Positions 7,261-15,744 of a DNA stretch of 64,000 bases are shown in pieces (within the stretch, counting starts at the first letter, position 1; every line of letters starts with the position of its first letter). The notes under the pieces were generated by a model. The model was not told the origin of the DNA and ran no database searches. It saw only the letters and a list, made by a program, of their open reading frames with translations. Made by a program: the position numbers and the translations under genes. Source of the DNA: Sediminibacterium goheungense (lineage in GTDB: Bacteria > Bacteroidota > Bacteroidia > Chitinophagales > Chitinophagaceae); assembly GCF_004361915.1 (NCBI RefSeq), contig NZ_SNWP01000010.1, forward strand, positions 940,501-1,004,500. The letters run 5' to 3'.

Positions 7261-8886
7261 TCAGAAAATATATTTGGTGCTCAGGAAATTAGATTCGTGT
7301 GTGGTTACGATATCATTGATGAGTCGTCTGTTTTCATCCGTAAGTTTTGCAGCTACCAGTGAACGGATAGAGAATGAACGAAGGGCATCTACTACCGATA
7401 AAGTACCTTCTGCACTATCTTTTCTACCCGTAAACGGAAATACATCCGGTCCGCGCTGACACTGACAATTGATATTTACCCTGCTCACCTGATTCACCAA
7501 CGGATCAATCAGCGAAGCCAGTTCTGTTGTATCATTACTAAATAAACTCACTTGCTGCCCATGCGTAGAATCGATCAGGTATTGAATAGGTTCATCAATA
7601 TCATCAAAAGGCACAACAGGAATCAATGGACCAAACTGTTCTTCCCTGTACAATTTCATTTTATCATTAACAGGGTAAAGTACAGCAGGGTACACAAATG
7701 ACTCATACTGTTTACCACCATTTTCATTCATCACTTTAGCACCATGCTGTAATGCATCATCAATACACTCCTGCAGGTAAGCTGGCTTATGCGGTTCAGG
7801 CAATGGTGTAAGCATGACACCACTCTCCCAGGGCATACCAAATTTCAAAGTACCCACTGCTTCACTCAGTTGCTGCGTAAATTGTTCGGCCAGACTGCGG
7901 TGCACAAATACAATTTTCAGTGCCGTACATCGCTGACCATTAAAACTTAAACTACCCAATACCGTTTCCTGTACCGCTAGTTTGAGATCTGCATTTTTAG
8001 TGATAACCGCTGCATTCTTTGCATCCAGTCCGAGTATGGCCCTTAACCTGTTTACTTTGGGATGCAGCTTTTTTAGTTCATTGGCTACTTTACTGGAACC
8101 AATCAGTGTAAGCACATTTACTTTGCCCGATTGCATAAGACTCGGCACAATCGTATGTCCACGACCATAAATGGTATTCACCACGCCTTTCGGAAAACAT
8201 TCCCTGAAAGCTTCCAGTAAAGGATAATGCAGGAGCGTGCCGTGTTTGGGAGGTTTGAACAATAAAGTATTACCCATGATAATCGCAGGTATCAGTGTGG
8301 TAAAGGTTTCATTCAATGGATAATTGAAGGGTCCCATACACAATACTACACCCAAGGGTGAGCGGCGTATCTGTGCTGCAATGCCCTGCTCAATCGTAAA
8401 TCTTGAAGAGTCTCTGTCCAAATCTTTTAAAGCATCAATGGTAGCATAGATATACTCCACCGTGCGGTCAAATTCTTTTACTGAATCACTCCACGACTTA
8501 CCGATTTCCCACATAATCAGTTTGGCCACCATCTCTTTCTGCTCGAGCATCCGTTTCACGAATTTCTCTACACATTCAATACGCTGTGCCACACTCATGG
8601 TGGGCCATTGACCGCGACCATTATTATAAGCCTTCACTGCGGCTTCGAGTGCTTCATTGGCTTCCTTTTCTGTACATACAGGATAAGTACCAATCAGTTT
8701 TCGTTTCAGTCCATCGGCTGTTTGTATACAGATGGGTGAATACACTTCATGGATACTACCGTTCCATGTTTTCATTTCTCCGTCTGATAAATAAGAACGC
8801 TGGTGCAGCTCTTCAGGGAGCTGGTATTGCTGAGGAATCGCTGTTTCCTCAACAAATAGTTGATTCAATTTTGTTTGAAAGTCCAT
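7261..8886 (-). CDS. GapN-like NADP-dependent aldehyde dehydrogenase
   Basis: A 541-residue aldehyde dehydrogenase closest in motifs to non-phosphorylating glyceraldehyde-3-phosphate dehydrogenase: MGPFNYPLNET at 184-194, LFKPPKHGT at 209-217, and the catalytic cysteine C320 in SFNGQRCTALK. In the operon it could oxidise the glyceraldehyde-3-phosphate released by KDPG aldolase, giving NADPH, but a semialdehyde substrate is also possible. The usual general-base motif ELGGK is replaced by GLDAK (residues 286-290), so the position of the usual catalytic Glu is Gly286. It lies one base before kduD and 108 bases after uxaC, with a hairpin in the gap. Confidence 0.75.
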   Translation of the reverse strand: MDFQTKLNQLFVEETAIPQQYQLPEELHQRSYLSDGEMKTWNGSIHEVYSPICIQTADGLKRKLIGTYPVCTEKEANEALEAAVKAYNNGRGQWPTMSVAQRIECVEKFVKRMLEQKEMVAKLIMWEIGKSWSDSVKEFDRTVEYIYATIDALKDLDRDSSRFTIEQGIAAQIRRSPLGVVLCMGPFNYPLNETFTTLIPAIIMGNTLLFKPPKHGTLLHYPLLEAFRECFPKGVVNTIYGRGHTIVPSLMQSGKVNVLTLIGSSKVANELKKLHPKVNRLRAILGLDAKNAAVITKNADLKLAVQETVLGSLSFNGQRCTALKIVFVHRSLAEQFTQQLSEAVGTLKFGMPWESGVMLTPLPEPHKPAYLQECIDDALQHGAKVMNENGGKQYESFVYPAVLYPVNDKMKLYREEQFGPLIPVVPFDDIDEPIQYLIDSTHGQQVSLFSNDTTELASLIDPLVNQVSRVNINCQCQRGPDVFPFTGRKDSAEGTLSVVDALRSFSIRSLVAAKLTDENRRLINDIVTTHESNFLSTKYIF

Positions 8887-8914
8887 TCGGTTGTTGCTTG
8901 CTTTAAGGAAAAAA

Positions 8915-8990
8915 TTCTGTGTGTTTCTGTGTCTTCTGTGACAATAAATAAAAATTTATATAGCCACTGAAGACACAGAGGAACACAGAA
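8915..8990. repeat. Imperfect 26-bp inverted repeat of CACAGAG/CTCTGTG words
   Basis: The arms 8915-8940 and 8965-8990 pair at 22 of 26 positions around an AT-rich loop. The words resemble TTCTGTGT and GACACAGAGG. It lies within the operon between uxaC and the aldehyde dehydrogenase gene. Related words make the blocks at 25690-25815 and 32651-32755. Confidence 0.75.
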
Positions 8991-8994
8991 AAAA

Positions 8995-10419
8995 TTATGA
9001 TGTTTGCGGGATAATACCCTGCCAGCCAAAATATTGTTGTGCGTTACGATAGCAAATATCTTTTACCACTTTACCCACCCATTCCATATCGGCAGGTATT
9101 TCACCTCTTTCTATTTCTTCACCAAATAAATTACAGAGCAATCTTCTGAAATACTCATGTCTCGGAAAAGAAAGAAAACTACGTGAGTCAGTTAGCATAC
9201 CCACAAAACGGCTCAGCAGACCCATGTTTGATAAGGCGTTCATCTGTTTCACCATACCATCTTTCTGATCAAGGAACCACCAGGCTGCACCAAACTGCAC
9301 TTTACCTGCTGCTGACCCATCATTGAAATTACCAATCATAGTAGCCATCAGTTCGTTATCGGCTGGGTTTAGGTTATAGATAATGGTTTTGGCCAGTTTG
9401 TTATCACTATCCAGTTTATTCAGAAAAGAAGCCAATGGTCGGCCCTGTGAAAAATCTCCGATCGAGTCCCAACCAGTATCGGGACCTAATTGCTGCAACA
9501 TCCTGGAATTATTATTGCGCAATGCACCCAGGTGAAACTGTTGTACCCAACCCTTTTCCCAGTCCCACTCCGCAAAATGCACCAGCATAGCAGATTTAAA
9601 TTTGCGTTGTTCTGATTCGTTCAGTGGTTTACCGGAATGAATTTTATTAAAAATGCTGTTGATCTCCGAGCCCGTAAAATCGTCTGCATAAATTTCTTCC
9701 AGTCCATGGTCAGAAACACTGCAACCTGCCGCCGCAAAAAAATCATGTCGGTTTTGCAAGGCATAGAGGAAATCATCAAAAGAAGAAACAGAAATACCAG
9801 TTACCGCTTCCAGTTGTCGGATATAACCATTGAATTTTGCCGCATCGCTCACATTCATGGCCTGGTCGGGACGGAAAGCAGGCAGGATAGGAATTTCAAA
9901 TCCATCTGCTTTTATTTTGGCATGGTACTCCAGCGAATCCACAGGATCATCCGTAGTACAAACCACCGCTACATTCATTTTACGTAAAAGATTGCGTACG
10001 GTATATTCTTTTGTCTGCAGCATAGCCGTACACTGATCATATATGGCATCGGCTGTTTTTTCATTGAGAATATCTGTTATGCCGAAATAACGCTGTAATT
10101 CCAGGTGTGTCCAATGATACAAAGGGTTACGTAATGTATAAGGAACCGTAGCGGCCCATTGTTGAAATTTTTCCCTGTCGCTGGCATCACCGGTACAGAA
10201 TCTTTCTTCCACACCATTGGTACGCATTGCGCGCCATTTATAGTGATCACCATATAACCATACTTCTGTAAGACTCTTAAACTGTTTGTCTTCTGCTATC
10301 TGTTGTGGCGGTAAGTGACAATGATAATCGATGATGGGCATATGCTTTGCATAGCCATGGTATAATTCCTGTGCCGTTTTATTACTCAGCAAAAAGTTTT
10401 CGTCTAAAAACTGTTTCAT
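8995..10419 (-). CDS. uxaC: Uronate isomerase (glucuronate/galacturonate isomerase)
   Basis: A 474-residue protein of the amidohydrolase-fold uronate isomerase family, which turns D-galacturonate to D-tagaturonate and D-glucuronate to D-fructuronate. The N-terminal MPIIDYHCHLPPQQIA carries the HxH metal motif. LYGDHYKWRAMRTNG, the C-terminal LTDSRSFLSFPRHEYFRR and VKDICYRNAQQYFGW are standard UxaC signatures. It lies 26 bases after uxaA and is followed by a hairpin-bearing 108-base gap. Confidence 0.95.
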   Translation of the reverse strand: MKQFLDENFLLSNKTAQELYHGYAKHMPIIDYHCHLPPQQIAEDKQFKSLTEVWLYGDHYKWRAMRTNGVEERFCTGDASDREKFQQWAATVPYTLRNPLYHWTHLELQRYFGITDILNEKTADAIYDQCTAMLQTKEYTVRNLLRKMNVAVVCTTDDPVDSLEYHAKIKADGFEIPILPAFRPDQAMNVSDAAKFNGYIRQLEAVTGISVSSFDDFLYALQNRHDFFAAAGCSVSDHGLEEIYADDFTGSEINSIFNKIHSGKPLNESEQRKFKSAMLVHFAEWDWEKGWVQQFHLGALRNNNSRMLQQLGPDTGWDSIGDFSQGRPLASFLNKLDSDNKLAKTIIYNLNPADNELMATMIGNFNDGSAAGKVQFGAAWWFLDQKDGMVKQMNALSNMGLLSRFVGMLTDSRSFLSFPRHEYFRRLLCNLFGEEIERGEIPADMEWVGKVVKDICYRNAQQYFGWQGIIPQTS

Positions 10420-10445
10420 ACGCTAATTTACTTATTTGAGACAGA

Positions 10446-12104
10446 TCAGAGGCTCACTCCTCTTTTCCAGGGTATAAAATCGTCCTGCCCGTTTCTAACG
10501 GCGCTTACCTGTATTCTTCCGCTTGCTACTTCAATTACATAATTGAGTATGCGTTCACCTGCAGCTTCAATGGTTTCTTTTCCTTCAATAATAGTTCCTG
10601 TATTGATGTCGATGATATCGGGCATACGCTCATACAAAGCTGTATTGCTCGATAATTTTACAACAGGCGCAATCGGGTTACCTGTAGGTGTACCCAAACC
10701 GGTGGTGAATAAAACTACCGTAGCACCTGAGCCCACTTCTGCTGTGGTAGATTCTACATCATTACCCGGCGTACACAATAAATTAAGTCCGGCCTTGTTT
10801 ATTTTCTCCGGGTAGTCCAACACATCGGCTACCGGAGAAGTGCCTCCTTTTTTGGCGGCACCGGCCGATTTAATGGCATCTGTTATCAACCCGTCTTTGA
10901 TATTCCCTGGTGAGGGGTTCATATAAAATCCACTTCCGGCTGCTTCAGCCTGCCGGTTATAGGTTTGCATCAGCTGCATAAACCGTTGGGCAATATTCTC
11001 ATTCACACAGCGATCGCTCAGTTCCTGCTCCACACCGCAGAGTTCAGGAAATTCAGAAAGTATAACACTGCCACCGAGTGCCACCAGTAAATCAGAAGTA
11101 TACCCGATAGCAGGATTGGCCGAAATGCCCGAAAAACCATCAGAGCCACCACATTCCAACCCAATACAAAGCTTATTGAGTGGTGCGGGTTTTCTGGTGT
11201 TTTTGTTGGCTTCTACCAAACCGGCAAAAGTTTGTTTGATGGCTGTTGATACGAGCCTGGTTTCAGTACCCAGCTTTTGCTGTTCCAGTATAAAGAGTGG
11301 CTTTTTAAAATCTGCATCACGTTTCTGTATCTCGTCCTGCAGCATGGCTACCTGTGCATTCTGGCAACCCAGACTGAGAATGGTGGCACCTGCCACATTG
11401 GGGTGTGTGATATAACCAGCCAGTAATCCACAGAGTGTTTGTGCATCCTGTCTGATGCCACCACAACCACCATCATGTGTTAGAAACTTAATACCATCCA
11501 CATTCGGAAACAAAGGCGATTTGTTATTGCCGGTTTCGACTTCTACATAATCTGTTTCCAGAATGGCCGAAGTATCTGCACCCGACTGATAAAGTTTAGT
11601 AAGATGCTGTGTAAACTGGTTGTATTTTTTTACCCTCGCATAACCCAGTTCCTCCAATAAGGCTTCACGGATCACTTCTATATTTCTGTTTTCACAAAAT
11701 ACCAGTGGTATTACCAGCCAGTAATTAGCCGTACCCACAGAGCCATCTGCACGATGATAACCATCAAAGGTTTTTTGCTGCCATTTAGTAATATCAGGAA
11801 TATGCCATCCGGTTCTTCTTTCATGAAGACTATAAGAACCTGATGCATGGGTTATATTCTCTGTACTGATTCTCACACCTACAGGTAAATCGGTCTTTGC
11901 TTTTCCAACCAATACACCATACATGGTAATAGCATCTCCGGCTGCTATAGTCGATATTGTAAATTTATGTTTGGCAGGTATGGGTTCAAGTAAAGTATAT
12001 GCCTTTTCTTTCCAAACCAGGGTTTCACCAGCTGCCAGATCCTGTAATGCTACCAACACATTATCAGCAGGATGCACCTGTATTATTTTCCCAATCTCAC
12101 TCAT
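10446..12104 (-). CDS. uxaA: Altronate dehydratase
   Basis: A 552-residue enzyme that dehydrates D-altronate to KDG. Residues 1-95 form the small SAF domain. The rest is the UxaA/GarD catalytic region, with THDGGCGGIRQDAQTLCGLLAG, ILSLGCQNAQV, GLECGGSDGFSGISANPA and the CTPGNDVESTTAEVGSG segment; the cysteines in CGG, GCQNA and ECGGSD are consistent with the iron site of the family. It overlaps the end of uxaB by 4 bases (ATGA type). Confidence 0.95.
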   Translation of the reverse strand: MSEIGKIIQVHPADNVLVALQDLAAGETLVWKEKAYTLLEPIPAKHKFTISTIAAGDAITMYGVLVGKAKTDLPVGVRISTENITHASGSYSLHERRTGWHIPDITKWQQKTFDGYHRADGSVGTANYWLVIPLVFCENRNIEVIREALLEELGYARVKKYNQFTQHLTKLYQSGADTSAILETDYVEVETGNNKSPLFPNVDGIKFLTHDGGCGGIRQDAQTLCGLLAGYITHPNVAGATILSLGCQNAQVAMLQDEIQKRDADFKKPLFILEQQKLGTETRLVSTAIKQTFAGLVEANKNTRKPAPLNKLCIGLECGGSDGFSGISANPAIGYTSDLLVALGGSVILSEFPELCGVEQELSDRCVNENIAQRFMQLMQTYNRQAEAAGSGFYMNPSPGNIKDGLITDAIKSAGAAKKGGTSPVADVLDYPEKINKAGLNLLCTPGNDVESTTAEVGSGATVVLFTTGLGTPTGNPIAPVVKLSSNTALYERMPDIIDINTGTIIEGKETIEAAGERILNYVIEVASGRIQVSAVRNGQDDFIPWKRGVSL

Positions 12105-13627
12105 GCTACTGATTTTTGATTTTTACTCATTACTGTCAACGAAAGAGCATAATTCTTTTCTAATTGAAAATAGTATGCTGCTACAGCAGTCATAAAATTA
12201 GAGTAACTGCTAAGATCTGCGCCCCAGATTGTTTGATCTGCGAGTATTTGCTGAATAATATCTTCGGTAGCCAATTGCTGTTTCCAGTGTTTGTATAACA
12301 GCTCCATCTTATCATCATTCAACATCATACCCTTTGCATTGCTAAAAGTGTGGTGCTGTTCCTGCTGAATGGGTTTCATAAAATGTAGATAAGCCGCAAA
12401 ACCCAGTGCCATAATACTGTCACGCTGCTCTTCCGATGCATACAAAGCCTGTATTAAAGGCACATTACGCATGGCCATTTTTGAAGTGTATTGCACCGCA
12501 ATATGTTCCCACTGATGATCGATATATGGATTACGAAAACGATCAAGTACCTGTTCGGCAAAAGCTTTTGCATCTTCCTTACTGATATCACCTTTTGCAA
12601 CTACAGGTACAATTTCTTCCAGCATTAATAATTGAATCAGGTTAAGAAAAGCCGGATCCTGCATTGCATCTTTTACCAGTCTGAAACCCGATAAACAGGC
12701 GAGGGCACAGGTGAATGTGTGGGTACCATTCAGTAAGCGCAACTTGAGTTCCCTGAAACGGTTGATATTTTTCGCAAGTACAACACCTGCATCAACTGCA
12801 GCAAAAGATAAAAGCTGCTTCGATCTTTCCCTGTCTGTTTCTATGGCCCAGAGGCGATAGGTTTCAGACATAATCATAAGTTCATCTTTATACCCCAGTT
12901 CATTTTCTACCTGTTCCTGATCGGCTTTGGAGGGTTTACCCGGTACAATTCTATCAACCAGTGAATTACAGAAATCATTGGCACGATGCAACCAATCTAT
13001 AAATGCATCTTCTGCGCCACCTAATCTCGCCAGTTCTGTAACAATGGCTTTTAGTTTAGCACCATTATCTGTAATAAGTTCTGTTGGAATAATTACCATA
13101 CCCGCATCGTCGGCCCCTTTAAAATGATGGTATCGTCTCAGCAGAAAAGCCAGCAACTTACCCGGAAATGAAACCGGTACAGCAGCGCTGGCATCGGCAG
13201 TAAGGAGGGTAATACCTACTTCGGTAGTATTGGAAATAACAATCTGCATGGCAGGATTCTCAGCACATTGCAATACCGATTCCCATTGATGCGCCGCAGA
13301 CAATACCCGGCTGATGGCAGCATTCACAATTATTTTTTCTTTCTTTTCACCCAACACATATCCTCTCTCCAATAAAGTATATAAACCATTTTGTGTATCA
13401 AAGGCATCCGTGCCTCCCTTATCTGTTGACTTTACCACTACTACGCGGCCATTGAATAGCCCCTGCTTATTGGCTTTGTCAATAAAATAATCCGGCAGTC
13501 CTCTTAACAATACACCGGTACCAAACTGTAATACTTTTTCCGGCAGTTGTAACAAAGACTGATCCGGCCATTCGGCTTTTCCGGATTGTAATTTTTCTAT
13601 ACTGGCTGCGCTCAGTTGCATGCTCAC
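12101..13627 (-). CDS. uxaB: Tagaturonate reductase (altronate oxidoreductase)
   Basis: A 508-residue polyol-specific long-chain dehydrogenase that reduces D-tagaturonate to D-altronate with NADH. QFGTGVLLRGLPDYFIDKAN carries the N-terminal nucleotide-binding motif, followed by VVVVKSTDKGG. The catalytic region has KLRLLNGTHTFTCALACL, with the conserved Lys and the NGTH motif. It lies between the CE8-PL10 gene (8 bases) and uxaA (4-base overlap). UxuB, the fructuronate enzyme, is a related alternative, but the neighbours and the NGTHT form favour UxaB. Confidence 0.92.
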   Translation of the reverse strand: MSMQLSAASIEKLQSGKAEWPDQSLLQLPEKVLQFGTGVLLRGLPDYFIDKANKQGLFNGRVVVVKSTDKGGTDAFDTQNGLYTLLERGYVLGEKKEKIIVNAAISRVLSAAHQWESVLQCAENPAMQIVISNTTEVGITLLTADASAAVPVSFPGKLLAFLLRRYHHFKGADDAGMVIIPTELITDNGAKLKAIVTELARLGGAEDAFIDWLHRANDFCNSLVDRIVPGKPSKADQEQVENELGYKDELMIMSETYRLWAIETDRERSKQLLSFAAVDAGVVLAKNINRFRELKLRLLNGTHTFTCALACLSGFRLVKDAMQDPAFLNLIQLLMLEEIVPVVAKGDISKEDAKAFAEQVLDRFRNPYIDHQWEHIAVQYTSKMAMRNVPLIQALYASEEQRDSIMALGFAAYLHFMKPIQQEQHHTFSNAKGMMLNDDKMELLYKHWKQQLATEDIIQQILADQTIWGADLSSYSNFMTAVAAYYFQLEKNYALSLTVMSKNQKSVA

Positions 13628-13635
13628 TGTTTCTT

Positions 13636-15744
13636 TTATTGATTAAAATATTTTTTCTTCCAGGCCGGGTATTCCTTTTGTAAAATCTTTTCTGGCCAGG
13701 TACCGTACCATGCATAACCTACCCTGCGTTCATGTTCTATTTCTGTAAGCTTATATTTTCTTACACTATCTCTGCCGGTGAAAAAGGGTTTATTATTCGG
13801 TATCTCATAAAACCTTGCCCATAACACTGCATTTGTCTGCGGCAGTATTACCCGGTCTTTTCCATTGGGCATATTGGCATCTGCAATATCCTGGTACACG
13901 TAGCCCGTAATCTTTACTGCTTCAAACCATTGAATGGCATTATCTACCGCATTTTTGATGGCTGGTGTAGGATTTGGCAAACGAATAAGAAAGGATACAA
14001 TACCAGCAGACTCCATACCACTGAGCGATACGAGTTCAAATTTTCTCGCCATCTCCGGTTGCAGTGTTTTAGGATTGTACTGTGCACACCAGGCTGTGGG
14101 TTTTCCGTTTTCCAGTATCTGTGTTTTTAAAATGCAGTCAACGCCTTTTTCCACGGCCATGGATGCCTGCGGTATCAAAGAAGCATCTACTACATCAAAA
14201 CCATTTTTCTTCTCTACAATATCCTGCAACACATTCAGCACATTAACCATCGCATTATCGTTATAGGTAATCTGCGCTCTGTATAAACTGGAATCGGGAT
14301 AATACTGCGGCCAGCCACCCTTTGCATTTTGCGCCTTTATACAATAACGGATTCCTTTCTCCGCAGCTTTCAGGTAACGCTGATTGCCCGTTTGTTTGTA
14401 AGCATTTACCAGAAACCTGATTTCTTTGGTGGTAGCACTGTTATCAATGGTGGCATCTTTGTGGAGAGAATCTGCAAGAATCCTTTTCTTCTCTGCTTCC
14501 GATAATTGCTTTGTATAATCCACTTTCACATTATCCACCGCCTTGGGCCAACCACCCACTGCACGCTGATATACCAACATGTTCTCAGCTTGTAATACCA
14601 GGATATCCAATTGCCCCTTTCCTTTACTTCCTGATTCCTTATTCCCTTCGACTACGCTCAGGGCAGGCTTTATTTGCTTATTGCTTATTACATCTCCCAC
14701 CGGCAATATTGCCAGGGGATTCCATTTTCCGGCAAATGTCCATGCTACTGTAATCATAGCAGGTGTAGGTGCGTTTTTAGCTTGCTGCAGATTGTCTTTG
14801 TGCCAGCTATAATCGCCACCTTCTCTATGGCTGTTAAAAAAGTATACGCGATGCCCCCATAAAATGGTATTCTGCGGGTTACTGGCATTCAGGTATACTG
14901 GTGCATCTGCCATATTCGATGCAAAGCGGCAATTCAGCAGATAAAACTGCGCATCACGATGGTAACGTCCCAATTTAAAACCATCATCTCCCCGGAAAGT
15001 ACAGTTTACCAATACCGTTTTTGAATCTTCGTATTTAGAACCATCATGCCAGATAGCAGCAACATTGCCATGTGCCACAAACTCACAATTTTCTGCCCAT
15101 GCCCATCCGCGCGGACAATAAAAATCCACCCCACCTTCCATCAAACAGTCCTTAAAATAATACATGCCCTCTTCCACGTTCCAGGGGCTCACAGTATCGC
15201 CTCCATAGGCACGGAGAATACAATTTCGCACAATCAACCGCGTAGTAGTAAAACTGCGCAATGCCATCTGGTGACTCGATCTTTTGATGGGTTTGGTGAT
15301 AATACCGGTATCTGTTTTACAATCGATATAAGTATCGTTCAGGTTATCAAACCCATAACTGTTAATGATGCTCATGTTTTCGAGTACAATATCATTACCC
15401 CGCAGGTTCAATGCCGCCACTCCCCAGTCGTCCGGACTTTCGCAACGCCATACATCTCTTGAAAGAGAAATGCTGAGTATGGTTTTGTGTTTGTCTTCGC
15501 CGGCCAGTGTTATTTTATGTTTGCTGATGAATACTTTCTCTTTATAATTTCCATTCCTGATATAAATAATCCTTTGCTCATTGGCCGTATCAGGCAAACT
15601 GTTGATAGCATCCTGAATGCTCCGGTAATCACCCCCACCTTTGGCATCTACTACCAACAATACCTGTTCTGCATGCAGAACATTTGCCAGCAGCAGCAGC
15701 CATATAAGACCCATGGTTTGTATCACTGATTTTCGCAGACTCAT
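13636..15744 (-). CDS. Secreted fusion: pectinesterase-like (CE8) plus pectate lyase (PL10)
   Basis: A 702-residue protein with signal peptide (about 1-25). Residues 27-340 are a CE8-like beta-helix (VDAKGGGDYRSIQDAINSLP at the start). Its active-site segment is divergent: VDFYCPRGWAWAENC in place of the usual DFIFG-A-A-F-NC, and LGRYHRD in place of LGRPW. Residues 378-702 are a PL10 pectate lyase (AVGGWPKAVDN, KGGWPQYYPD, ITYNDNAM, the arginine region PEMARKFELVSLSGMES, and WARFYEI). The enzyme would demethylate and cleave polygalacturonan by beta-elimination in the periplasm or outside. The linker at about 347-376 is encoded by a word repeat (see 14596-14705). It overlaps the GH105 gene by 4 bases. 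Confidence 0.88.
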   Translation of the reverse strand: MSLRKSVIQTMGLIWLLLLANVLHAEQVLLVVDAKGGGDYRSIQDAINSLPDTANEQRIIYIRNGNYKEKVFISKHKITLAGEDKHKTILSISLSRDVWRCESPDDWGVAALNLRGNDIVLENMSIINSYGFDNLNDTYIDCKTDTGIITKPIKRSSHQMALRSFTTTRLIVRNCILRAYGGDTVSPWNVEEGMYYFKDCLMEGGVDFYCPRGWAWAENCEFVAHGNVAAIWHDGSKYEDSKTVLVNCTFRGDDGFKLGRYHRDAQFYLLNCRFASNMADAPVYLNASNPQNTILWGHRVYFFNSHREGGDYSWHKDNLQQAKNAPTPAMITVAWTFAGKWNPLAILPVGDVISNKQIKPALSVVEGNKESGSKGKGQLDILVLQAENMLVYQRAVGGWPKAVDNVKVDYTKQLSEAEKKRILADSLHKDATIDNSATTKEIRFLVNAYKQTGNQRYLKAAEKGIRYCIKAQNAKGGWPQYYPDSSLYRAQITYNDNAMVNVLNVLQDIVEKKNGFDVVDASLIPQASMAVEKGVDCILKTQILENGKPTAWCAQYNPKTLQPEMARKFELVSLSGMESAGIVSFLIRLPNPTPAIKNAVDNAIQWFEAVKITGYVYQDIADANMPNGKDRVILPQTNAVLWARFYEIPNNKPFFTGRDSVRKYKLTEIEHERRVGYAWYGTWPEKILQKEYPAWKKKYFNQ
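14596..14705. repeat. In-frame repeat insertion in the CE8-PL10 linker
   Basis: On the plus strand this segment reads ATTCCTTATTCCC-type words, then CTTCGACTACGCTCAGGG, then iterations of TTGCTTATTGCTTATTAC. The middle word resembles the short repeat that gives ALSVVEG or LRSGQA peptides in many bacterial proteins; here the minus-strand frame gives PALSVVEGNKE. It lies exactly between the two enzyme domains and does not break the frame. Confidence 0.7.
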
